Shown piece by piece: positions 51,764 to 59,758 of a stretch of DNA of 64,000 nucleotides. The position numbers and the translations under genes are program-made. Within the stretch, counting starts at the first letter, position 1; every line of letters starts with the position of its first letter. The notes below the pieces were generated by a model. It worked only from the letters and a program-made list of their open reading frames with translations. It did no database searches and had not been told where the DNA came from. Source of the DNA: Terrabacter sp. MAHUQ-38 (GTDB lineage Bacteria; Actinomycetota; Actinomycetes; Actinomycetales; Dermatophilaceae); NCBI RefSeq assembly GCF_014518425.1, contig NZ_JACVCU010000003.1, positions 62,001-126,000 of the forward strand, given 5' to 3'.

Positions 51764-53785
51764 TCAGGAGGTCCAGGCGTGCCAGAGCGCGGCGTACTCG
51801 CCGTCGCGCTCGACGAGCTCGTCGTGGCTGCCGAGCTCGGCGACCCGGCCGTCGATGACGACGGCGATGCGGTCGGCGTCGTGGGCGGTGTGCAGCCGGT
51901 GCGCGATCGCGATGACCGTACGGCCGGTGAGCAACGCGTTCATCGAGCCCTCGAGGTGCCGGGCCGTGCGCGGGTCGATGAGCGAGGTGGCCTCGTCGAG
52001 CACGATGGTGTGCGGGTCGGCGAGGATGAGACGGGCGAGGGCGATCTGCTGGGCACGTCCCGGGGTGAGTGCCTGCTGGCCGGAGCCGAGCTTCGTGTCG
52101 AGGCCGTCGGGCAGCCGCTCGACCCAGTCAAGGGCGTCGACCGCCCGCAGTGCCTCGCGCACCTCCTCGTCGGTGGAGCCCTCGCGGGCGAGCACGACGT
52201 TGTCGCGCACCGAGCCGATGAAGACGTGGTGCTCCTGCGTGACGAGGGCCACCTCGGTGCGCAGCTGGTCGAGCGGCAGCGAGGTCAGCTCGACGCCACC
52301 GACCGTGACGGACCCGGTGCGCGGGCCGTGGATGCCGGACAGCAGTCGGCCGAGGGTCGACTTGCCGGAGCCGCTGGGCCCGACGACCGCGAGCCGCTCA
52401 CCGGTGTTGAGGCTCAGGTCGATGCCGTGCAGCACGTCGTGGTCGGCACGGTAGGCGTAGCGCAGGTCGCTGCCGACGAGCTCGCGCCCGGACGGTTGGG
52501 CGTCGCCGGCCACGCGGTCGGCGGGGACCGTCGCGATGCCGAGCAGACGCGTCGTCGACGCGATGCCGACCTGCACGCGGTCGACCGTGTGCACGAGCAT
52601 CTCGAACGGTCCCCACAGCGCCTCCGTGTAGAGGATCGCGGTCGTGATCTGTCCGAGCGTCGCCCAGCCCTGGGCATACCCGACGGCGCCGAGGAGCAGG
52701 ACGAGCACACGCGGGAGGCTGAACGCGACGTCCATGACGGCGAAGAGCAGGTTGCGCAGGGTCATGGTGTAGCGCTCGGCCTGGCCCGACACCTCGATGT
52801 CGTCGTCGCCGCGACGCAGCCGATGGCCCCCGAGCCCGAGTGCCTCGACGGTGCGGGCGCCCTCGACGGTCTCGGTGAGCGTCGTGTTGATGCGGGAGTA
52901 GGTGCCGCCCTCGGTGAGGTAGCCCTTCGGCGCGCGTCCGAGGTAGCGACGCACCTGGATCAGCGCCAGCGACATGAGCACGATCGACGGCAGCGCGAGC
53001 AGCGGCGAGTTGCTCACCATGGCCACGAGCGTGAGCACGACGGTGATGCTCGCGATGATCGACTCAGGCAGAGCCCAGCGCACGCTCTCGCTCATGGTCC
53101 CGACGTCGCGCGTGACCCTCGTGACGAGGTCGCCGGAGCTCGCACTCTCGACCCGGGACAGGGGCAGCCGCAGGATCGCCCGCACGACGTACTCGCGGGC
53201 ACTCGCGAGGACGCTCTGGCCCAGCACCGCCGAGGAGGTCTTCGCCGCGAGGGTGAAGACGCTCTGCAGCACCACGAGGCCGGCGACGACGAATGCTGCG
53301 GCGTTGGCGTTGGCGAGCGCCGCGTCGACCCGCCCCGCCTGCACGTCGCCGACGGTCGAGTCGACGAGCTCACCGAGGAGACGCGGGACGAGCAGCCCGG
53401 CCGTCGCGGCCAGGGCGTTGGCGAGCACCACGGCGACGACGAGGCGACGCTCACGGGTGAGCAGCCCGCCGATGAAACGCACCACTCGGCGGGTGTCGGC
53501 GATGGGCAGGCCGGTGCGGGCGTTCATCGTGTCGGCGACGAACTCCTGGGCCCGGCGCTCACGGAGCAGGTGCCGGCGGTGGAGCGCCGTGAGGCGCTCG
53601 CGCACCGACGCGGACGCCGGCGAGCGCAGCTCCTCCGGCACCGCGGGCACGTGCGTGGCCACGTCCCACGTGCGCGCGGACTCGGCGGCGAGCTCGGGCG
53701 TCAGCGGCGACGGGCGCGAGCGGCCCACGGCACCGTCGACGTCGACGTCACCCGGTGTGGTGACCGTGCTGTCGGCGCGGCTCAT
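51764..53785 (-). CDS. ABC exporter half with intact Walker motifs and altered signature
   Basis: A 673-residue membrane-ATPase fusion: an 85-residue polar N-terminus, six-helix membrane domain at about 105-405, nucleotide-binding domain at about 435-673. Walker A GPSGSGKST is at 469-477, Walker B TIVLDEATS at 594-602, and the switch His in AIAHRLH at 629. The signature reads LTPGRAQQ (573-577 LTPGR) instead of LSGGQ. It pairs with the upstream half, which has the opposite defects. ATG at 53785 overlaps that gene's stop (ATGA), so the two are made together and should form a heterodimer. Substrate unknown; there is no dedicated biosynthesis gene next to it. Confidence 0.9.
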   Translation of the reverse strand: MSRADSTVTTPGDVDVDGAVGRSRPSPLTPELAAESARTWDVATHVPAVPEELRSPASASVRERLTALHRRHLLRERRAQEFVADTMNARTGLPIADTRRVVRFIGGLLTRERRLVVAVVLANALAATAGLLVPRLLGELVDSTVGDVQAGRVDAALANANAAAFVVAGLVVLQSVFTLAAKTSSAVLGQSVLASAREYVVRAILRLPLSRVESASSGDLVTRVTRDVGTMSESVRWALPESIIASITVVLTLVAMVSNSPLLALPSIVLMSLALIQVRRYLGRAPKGYLTEGGTYSRINTTLTETVEGARTVEALGLGGHRLRRGDDDIEVSGQAERYTMTLRNLLFAVMDVAFSLPRVLVLLLGAVGYAQGWATLGQITTAILYTEALWGPFEMLVHTVDRVQVGIASTTRLLGIATVPADRVAGDAQPSGRELVGSDLRYAYRADHDVLHGIDLSLNTGERLAVVGPSGSGKSTLGRLLSGIHGPRTGSVTVGGVELTSLPLDQLRTEVALVTQEHHVFIGSVRDNVVLAREGSTDEEVREALRAVDALDWVERLPDGLDTKLGSGQQALTPGRAQQIALARLILADPHTIVLDEATSLIDPRTARHLEGSMNALLTGRTVIAIAHRLHTAHDADRIAVVIDGRVAELGSHDELVERDGEYAALWHAWTS

Positions 53786-55677
53786 CGGGACTCCTCCGAG
53801 GCGTGGGCGAGGACGGACGTGTCGCCCTCGCCGCGCACGACGACCGCGCGGTAGGCCGGCGAGTCGGCGAGCAGGTCGGCGTGGCGCCCCCGCGCGGTGG
53901 CCGTGCCGTTCTCGACGAGGATGATCTCGTCGGCGTGGTGCAGCAGCAGGGGTGATGCGGTCATGACGACAGTCGTGCGGCCGGCGCGGTGCTCGCCGAG
54001 GCGGGTCGCGATGAGGGCCTCGGTGTGGGCGTCGACGGCGGACGTGGGCTCGACGAGCACGAGGACGTCGGGGTCGGCGGCGAGCGCGCGCATGAGGACG
54101 AGGCGTTGGCGTTGGCCCCCGGAGAGCCCGCGCCCGCGCTCCTCGAGCTCGCCCTGCCAGCCCCCCGGCAAGGCGTCGAAGACGTCGTCGGCGGCCGCCG
54201 TGTAGAGGGCGCGTTCGGCCTCCTCGAGCGTGAGCCGTTCGAGCGGGTCGACGGCGGAGCGCAGGGTGCCGGCGAAGACCTGGGGCGAGGTGTCGCTGAC
54301 GAGGATGTGCCGGCGTACCTCGTCGAGCTCGACCCGCGAGAGGTCGACACCGCCGACCGTGACGCCCCAGGGCCGGCGGGCCCGCTCCTCGTCGCGGCGT
54401 GCCTGCTCCTCGCGGGCGCGTGCCCGTGCGGAGCGCTCGCGGCGCGCAGCGCGGCCCTTGAGCTCCTCGGAGATCTCGTCGCTGACGAGGGCACCCTCGT
54501 CGCTCGGCAGGTAGCGGCCGAGCCGGTCGGCGAGCGCGGCCGAGTCGTCCGGCACGGCCGAGACGACCATCGTCAGGATGCCTGGCCGGATGGTCGCGCC
54601 CGACTCGCCGTCGACGATGAGCCCGTCGCTCGACAGCGTGGAGGGCTGGTCGGGGTGCACCCACGGCGGCCGTTGGCCCAGGACGGCGACGGCCTTGCGG
54701 GCCGACACGACGGAGCGGGTCCACTTCTGTGCGAACTCGACGAAGGTGCGCATCGGCTGGATCAGGAAGAGTCCGTAGCCGAGGAAGCTGACGAGCTGGC
54801 CGACCGTGAGACGGCCCTGGGCGACCTCGCGGGTGCCGAGCCACATGAGCCCGACGACGAAGGCGCCCGAGAGCAGGACACCCACCGACTCGACCGCGGC
54901 CTGCCAGCGACCCGCGGCAACCCCGGACTGGCGCACACGCTGGGACTGGTCGGCGTAGTTGCCACCGAACGTCGCCTCGCCCCCGATGCCGCGCAGGATG
55001 CGCAGCCCACCGACGATGTCGGTCGCCATCGACGTCAGCTCCGAGTTGCGAGAACGCTCGACGCCCTGCCAGCGCTGCATCGGCCGCAGCAGGGGCGTGC
55101 CCAGCAGCACGAGGAGCGGCGCCGCCACGAGCACGAGCAGGCCCATGCGCACCGAGGTGCTGAGGACGATGCCGGCCACGACCAGGTAGGCGACGAGCTG
55201 CGAGACCGCGCGCGTCGTGATCTCCATGAGCGCGCCGAACTGGTCGCCGTCGCTGCCCGACACCGAGAGGACCTCGCCGGTGGGCGTGCGCCGCGTCAGC
55301 ACGTGGCCGAGCTGGAGCGCCTTGCGCGTCACGAGCTTCGTCGTGCCGTACAGCGCGATGAGCCACTCGCGGACGATGGCGGTGTGGTAGGCGATGCCAC
55401 TGCACGCCCCGAAGACGGTCACGGCGGCGAGGCCGAGCACCCAGCGGGTCGTCGCCGCCGAGTCGCCGGCCACGATGCCGGTGTCGATCGCCCGGCCGAC
55501 CATCCACGGCCCGACGGTCTGCGGGACCATCCAGATCAGCGCGGCGAGCAGACCGGCCCCGAAGAGGACGCCGTTCTGCCGGACCATCCACCACAGCAGC
55601 GCCCGCGGGGTACGCGTGTCGGGCACCTCGGCGTCGCGGTCGGTGTAGGCGCGGGTCTGGGGCGGGAAGTCTCGCAT
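53782..55677 (-). CDS. ABC exporter half with degenerate Walker motifs and intact signature
   Basis: A 631-residue membrane-ATPase fusion with six helices between about 35 and 320. Where Walker A should be, residues of about 366-385 read GILTMVVSAVPDDSAALA, with no Gly-Lys-Ser. Walker B reads LVLVEPTSAVD (539-549), with Val for the metal Asp. The switch His region reads VMTASPLL, without His. The signature GLSGGQRQR (517-525) is perfect. A charged Arg/Glu insertion lies at 402-437. This half cannot hydrolyse ATP on its own but completes the partner's site. Similar LVEPTSAVD halves occur, as far as I recall, in other actinobacterial pairs. The ATG has a TAGGGT box 9 bases upstream. Confidence 0.9.
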   Translation of the reverse strand: MRDFPPQTRAYTDRDAEVPDTRTPRALLWWMVRQNGVLFGAGLLAALIWMVPQTVGPWMVGRAIDTGIVAGDSAATTRWVLGLAAVTVFGACSGIAYHTAIVREWLIALYGTTKLVTRKALQLGHVLTRRTPTGEVLSVSGSDGDQFGALMEITTRAVSQLVAYLVVAGIVLSTSVRMGLLVLVAAPLLVLLGTPLLRPMQRWQGVERSRNSELTSMATDIVGGLRILRGIGGEATFGGNYADQSQRVRQSGVAAGRWQAAVESVGVLLSGAFVVGLMWLGTREVAQGRLTVGQLVSFLGYGLFLIQPMRTFVEFAQKWTRSVVSARKAVAVLGQRPPWVHPDQPSTLSSDGLIVDGESGATIRPGILTMVVSAVPDDSAALADRLGRYLPSDEGALVSDEISEELKGRAARRERSARARAREEQARRDEERARRPWGVTVGGVDLSRVELDEVRRHILVSDTSPQVFAGTLRSAVDPLERLTLEEAERALYTAAADDVFDALPGGWQGELEERGRGLSGGQRQRLVLMRALAADPDVLVLVEPTSAVDAHTEALIATRLGEHRAGRTTVVMTASPLLLHHADEIILVENGTATARGRHADLLADSPAYRAVVVRGEGDTSVLAHASEESR

Positions 55678-55747
55678 GGCTCAACCACCCTAGGTCGAGC
55701 GACCGACACCCACCCACCGATTTTCTCCCGGGGCGGAACGCTTTGCG

Positions 55748-58700
55748 TCAGGGCGCGACCGCCTCCGCGAGCGCGGCGAGCGCCTGGGTGAAGCACTGCT
55801 CCGGCGGCGTGACGAGGCCGGCGCCGACCTGACCCGTCCCGGCGACGCGTCCGGCCATGCCGGTGTTGATCTGCGGCAGGATCCCGGTGCGTGCGACGGC
55901 GGCGACGTCGATGCCGGTCGGCGTCCCCCGGAACTCGAGAATCGGCACCTGGTAGGCGGTGTGCTCCCCCACCGTGATCTCGTACATCGTCTGGGTCGCC
56001 CGCAGCGCGAACGGCACGTCGCCGCCGACGAATCGGACGATCGCCGGCGCGGCCGCCATGGCGAAGCCGCCGATGCCCGCCGTCTCGGTGATCGCCGAGT
56101 CGCCGATGTCGGGGTTGGCGTCGTCGGGGCCGTAGGAGCCGAGGAAGAGACCCTCGGGCGTGTTGGCCGGACCCGTGAACCATGCGTCGCCGGTACCCGA
56201 CACGCGGATGCCGAAGTCGGTGCCGTTGCGAGCCATCGTCGTCACCACCGACGAACCCGGGATGCCATGGGCTGCAAGGGTGCTCAGTTTGCAGGCCGGC
56301 ATCCCGAGGTTGAGGAAGAAGTGCTCGTTGGCGCCCGAGAAGCGCACCGCCTCTGCGATGTCGGTCGACGACGCGTCGGCCGTGATCATCGTGGGCAGCA
56401 GCTCCCGGAGGAGCATGAGCGAGCCGGCCCGGTTGCGGTTGTGGCCCTCGTCGCCCATCTGGAGCATCTGGGCGATGATCGCCTTGACGTCGATGCCACC
56501 CTCGCGGTCGACGCGGGCGCGCACGGCCTGCTGGAGGATCGGGCCGAGCACGGTGTTCATCCAGCGCAACCGGTCGATGACCTCAGGCCCGTAGGCCCCG
56601 TAGCGCAGCACCTTGCCGAGGCCCTCGTTGAGCGAGCACCACGACGTGTTGTCGTGCACCTCGTCGCGCAGCTCGTAGAGCCACATCGACGGGCTGATGA
56701 CGCCGGCCATCGGGCCCACGGCGTCGCGGTGGTGACAGGGGTCCAGGGTGATGCCGTCACCCTTGTGGAGCTTCGCCTCGGCCTCCTCGGCGGTGGCGGC
56801 GAGACCCTCGAAGAGCATCGCGCCGATGAGCGCCCCCCGGAGCGGCCCGGACGCCCGGTCGAACGCGATCGGTGGGCCGGCGTGCAGGAACGTGCCCCGC
56901 TCGAGACCGAGCGCCTCACTCGCGGGACGGACGTCGACGAGGTCGGCACCGGCTGCGACCATCCGCCGCAGCGCCTCGGCGTTCGCCGCGTCTCGACGTG
57001 GGTCGGCGAGCACCCGACCGAGGTTGCCTGCGGTGCCGGCGACGGGCGGCTGCCACGCCGCTTCGGTGACCGAGACCGCTTGCGCGCGAAGGGCGTCCGC
57101 GAACAGGGAGACACCGACCGCCGCGACCGTGATGTCACGGCCCAGCAGCCCGCCCAGCGGCTCGGCACCGTCCGCCGCGCGCTGCGCATCATCCGGAGCG
57201 TATGCCGTGTCGTGCATCGTGTGCTCGGCCTCCGGCACGTCGTGGCCGAGCAGCCGGACGGCGCGACGGGTCGCCTCGGCGTTCGACAGGAGCACCTCCG
57301 CCCCTGCCGCCACGAGCAGGTCGGCACTGCGAGCCGTTCCCTGCGGGTCAGCTTCCGTGGCCGTGAGCGACACGACGACCGGCAGGACGCGGCCTGCGGC
57401 GGCAGCCACTTCGCGGGCCGAACGGATCGCGTCGGCGAGCTCGGGCGCCGGGTCCGAGTGCGCGCCGTGGCCGAGCACGAGGTCGAGGAGCAGCACGCCG
57501 CACGTCGGGTCGCCGGCCTCGGTCGCGATCCGCTCGAGCCGCAGTGACGGGTCGATCATCGGGTGCGCGCGGCCCTGCGTCAGCGTGTCGTCGCCGAAGT
57601 CGATGACGACGTGGCCGGTGTCGCGCAGGTCCGGGCCGAGCGCCAGGTCGCGACGCAGTGGGATGTTCGAGCGGATGTCGCCGAGCACCGCACCGGCGAC
57701 GAGCATGGCCTCGTCGGCGAGGGTGCCGCCGCAGAAGAGCCCACGCAGCGAGTCTCCTTGCCGCACAGCACTCCTGAAAGCCGAGTCGACGGAAGGTTCG
57801 CCGTCGGCGTCTGGACGCCAAGACGGCCATCGACTGGGCACGCTGTGGCCGCCGGCGAGGATCACGGCCTCGACCGCGGCGGTGAGGTCGGGCCGACCCG
57901 TCCCGAGCGTGGCCCAGTGGACCGGCTTGCCGAGCCCGGCGGCATACGCCCGGAGGTCGGAGAGCACCTCGGCGGCCGGGGGCTTGGACACGACGACGAC
58001 GGACTCCGTCACGGGGTCGGCGGCCAGCGCCGCCAGGGCCTGCTTCGTCGAACGCGCGGCGACGGCCGAAGAGAGGTCGCGCCCGCCGACGCCGAGGCAG
58101 TGGCTTACGCCCACGCCCGCCGCGTCGAGCAGGCACATCACCTGCTGGGCACCGGTGCCTGAGGCTGCGACGATGCCGACGGGGCCCGGACGCACGACGT
58201 TGGCGAAGCCGAGCGCGACGCCACCGACGATGGCGGTGCCGCAGTCGGGCCCCATGACGAGCACCCCCGCATCGGCGGCGGCGTCCTTGAGCCGCACCTC
58301 GTCCTCGACCGGAACGTTGTCGGAGAACACCATGACGGAGACGCCGGCACGGATCGCGTCGAGGGCCTCCGTGACCGCGTGCTCGCCGGGCACCGAGACG
58401 AGGGCCAGGTCGGCGCCGGAGAGGCTGAGGGCCCCACCCAGCGTGCGCGGCGGCGGAGCCTCGCCCAGGCCGGCGGAAGCGCTTGCGGTGGAACGGTTCT
58501 GGGCCAGTGCCGCCTCGAGAGCCGACTGCCCCGCGGCGACGCCGCCGTCGTCGCCGCGGATGGCGATCACGAGGTCGTTGGGCGCGGCCGGCGGTACGTC
58601 GAAACCCATGCCGCGGATGACGTCGAGGTTGAGCTCGGTGGCCATCGCGACCTGGGCCGCCTCGACACCGGGCGCCGCCGCAACCGTGCGCGACACCTGC

Positions 58701-58756
58701 ATCAGGGTCACGGAGTCGAGGTAGGCACCGCTTCTCAGCTCGACGTGGTCAGCCAC
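55748..58756 (-). CDS. fdrA: FdrA-DUF1116 fusion, probable oxamate carbamoyltransferase subunits
   Basis: A 1002-residue fusion. Residues 1 to about 520 match FdrA, an acyl-CoA-synthetase-like protein: SGAYLDSVTLMQVS at the start, VMGPDCGTAIVGGVALGF at about 167-184, GIVAASGTGAQQV and FCGGTLADEA. Residues of about 540-1002 match DUF1116 (E. coli YlbE), with DPCHHRDAVGPMAGVISPSM near 672-691, GDEGHNRNRAGS and ANEHFFLNLGM. In E. coli these are separate proteins that, with the DUF2877 protein YlbF, have been linked to oxamate carbamoyl transfer in allantoin breakdown. GTG at 58756 has AAGGAG 6 bases upstream and overlaps the DUF2877 gene by 8 bases. Confidence 0.88.
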   Translation of the reverse strand: MADHVELRSGAYLDSVTLMQVSRTVAAAPGVEAAQVAMATELNLDVIRGMGFDVPPAAPNDLVIAIRGDDGGVAAGQSALEAALAQNRSTASASAGLGEAPPPRTLGGALSLSGADLALVSVPGEHAVTEALDAIRAGVSVMVFSDNVPVEDEVRLKDAAADAGVLVMGPDCGTAIVGGVALGFANVVRPGPVGIVAASGTGAQQVMCLLDAAGVGVSHCLGVGGRDLSSAVAARSTKQALAALAADPVTESVVVVSKPPAAEVLSDLRAYAAGLGKPVHWATLGTGRPDLTAAVEAVILAGGHSVPSRWPSWRPDADGEPSVDSAFRSAVRQGDSLRGLFCGGTLADEAMLVAGAVLGDIRSNIPLRRDLALGPDLRDTGHVVIDFGDDTLTQGRAHPMIDPSLRLERIATEAGDPTCGVLLLDLVLGHGAHSDPAPELADAIRSAREVAAAAGRVLPVVVSLTATEADPQGTARSADLLVAAGAEVLLSNAEATRRAVRLLGHDVPEAEHTMHDTAYAPDDAQRAADGAEPLGGLLGRDITVAAVGVSLFADALRAQAVSVTEAAWQPPVAGTAGNLGRVLADPRRDAANAEALRRMVAAGADLVDVRPASEALGLERGTFLHAGPPIAFDRASGPLRGALIGAMLFEGLAATAEEAEAKLHKGDGITLDPCHHRDAVGPMAGVISPSMWLYELRDEVHDNTSWCSLNEGLGKVLRYGAYGPEVIDRLRWMNTVLGPILQQAVRARVDREGGIDVKAIIAQMLQMGDEGHNRNRAGSLMLLRELLPTMITADASSTDIAEAVRFSGANEHFFLNLGMPACKLSTLAAHGIPGSSVVTTMARNGTDFGIRVSGTGDAWFTGPANTPEGLFLGSYGPDDANPDIGDSAITETAGIGGFAMAAAPAIVRFVGGDVPFALRATQTMYEITVGEHTAYQVPILEFRGTPTGIDVAAVARTGILPQINTGMAGRVAGTGQVGAGLVTPPEQCFTQALAALAEAVAP

Positions 58757-59660
58757 GAGGGGCTCCTTCCTTGGCGGGGTCGAGGACGTCGTGGGCGTCG
58801 ACGGCGCGAAGCGCCCCCGTGACACCGGACAACAGGTCGCGGCCGGACGTGTGCCCGATCGCGAGGACACGGGCGACCAGCTCGGCCATCCCGCCCGACG
58901 GGTCGACCGACAGGCTCGTCGGCCGGATGCCCGGATCATCCGGGCCTCCGGGGCCGTCGGTCCGGTTGGTTGACCCGGCCACGCAGCGGGTGACGAGGCG
59001 CACGACGTCGGGGACCGCGTACCCCTCGCCGGCGGCGGCGAGGAGCGCGGCGGACAGGCTGGTCGTCGCCGGGAGTGCGGCCCCCACGGCGGTTCGGACA
59101 GCCGACCGGGCGCGGCGCGCGCAGGGGGTGTCGACGGCGGCGAGCGTCAGCAGCACGCCGCACAGGGCGTCGTCGCCGCTCGGCGTGAGTCCGCGACCCG
59201 CGCCGATCAGCCCGCGTACCCCGCCCTCGACGGGACGGCCCGCGATCGCGGCCGACGTGAGGTCGCAGGCCAGGTCACCGAGGACCCCGGCCTCGGGCAG
59301 CCCGTCCGGGGAGCCGGCGCCACGTGTCGTCGGGCGCACCCGGGCAGGGCGCTGGAGCCGCGCGGCGACGACCTCGGCCCGCGGAAGGCGTACGCGCCCC
59401 TCCCCGACGACGACGAGCGCGCCGGGTTCGACACCCCACGACAGCTGGGCCGACCGCCTGGCGACGACGAGCCCGATGGGCAGGGCGACGGCGTCCGAGG
59501 CGAGCACCGCGAGCACCCGCTCGTGGGCGCCGAGGTCGAGGTAGAGGCACGTCGGGAACGCCGCCAGCACGCGGCAGCCCCGCGGCGCGCCCGCGACCTC
59601 CGCGGCGACGAGCGGCGACAGGGCCGCGGGCAGCAGCGTCAGGTCGAGCCCGTCGTCCAT
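58749..59660 (-). CDS. DUF2877 protein (YlbF-like), probable third oxamate carbamoyltransferase subunit
   Basis: A 303-residue protein with the DUF2877 hallmark LIGAGRGLTPSGDDALCG near 150-167 and the N-terminal LDLGAHERVLAVL. In E. coli the homologue works with FdrA and YlbE, and here it lies directly upstream of their fusion with an 8-base overlap. Expected role: part of the enzyme that exchanges carbamoyl between oxamate and phosphate, yielding carbamoyl phosphate for ATP via carbamate kinase. No carbamate kinase gene is visible in the window. ATG has GGAGGG upstream. It is divergent from the PucR-type regulator, with two inverted repeats in the 98-base gap. Confidence 0.85.
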   Translation of the reverse strand: MDDGLDLTLLPAALSPLVAAEVAGAPRGCRVLAAFPTCLYLDLGAHERVLAVLASDAVALPIGLVVARRSAQLSWGVEPGALVVVGEGRVRLPRAEVVAARLQRPARVRPTTRGAGSPDGLPEAGVLGDLACDLTSAAIAGRPVEGGVRGLIGAGRGLTPSGDDALCGVLLTLAAVDTPCARRARSAVRTAVGAALPATTSLSAALLAAAGEGYAVPDVVRLVTRCVAGSTNRTDGPGGPDDPGIRPTSLSVDPSGGMAELVARVLAIGHTSGRDLLSGVTGALRAVDAHDVLDPAKEGAPRG

Positions 59661-59685
59661 GCGCCCTCCGGCCGTGTGGAAGTTG

Positions 59686-59746
59686 CCCAGCGTGTCGTCT
59701 GCGGTCTGCCGACACAGACCGCTGCGGTGACGCTATCCACGCTGGG
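59686..59746. promoter_or_regulatory. two perfect inverted repeats between DUF2877 and PucR-type regulator genes
   Basis: GCGGTCTG-N6-CAGACCGC spans 59701-59722. CCCAGCGTG (59686-59694) is the exact complement of CACGCTGGG (59738-59746). The two dyads have different centres (59711.5 and 59716) and the inner lies inside the outer. The right outer arm ends one base before the TATGGT of the regulator's presumed -10. They are good operator candidates for the divergent PucR-type regulator. Confidence 0.6.
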
Positions 59747-59758
59747 TATGGTGCGCTC
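59747..59758 (+). promoter_or_regulatory. leaderless promoter of the PucR-type regulator gene
   Basis: TATGGT (59747-59752), six bases, then the ATG at 59759. No ribosome site is present, so transcription probably starts at the A of the start codon. The box abuts the inverted repeat ending at 59746. Confidence 0.42.

Noticed and set aside
51251-53854. Long open frame (867 codons) on the plus strand opposite the ABC exporter gene
   Set aside because: The opposite strand has all ABC motifs in order; this frame is Arg/Asp/Val-rich without recognisable domains.
53782-55677. ABC exporter half considered a pseudogene because of missing Walker motifs
   Set aside because: The frame is complete, overlaps its partner by 4 bases, keeps a perfect signature motif, and complements the partner's altered signature.
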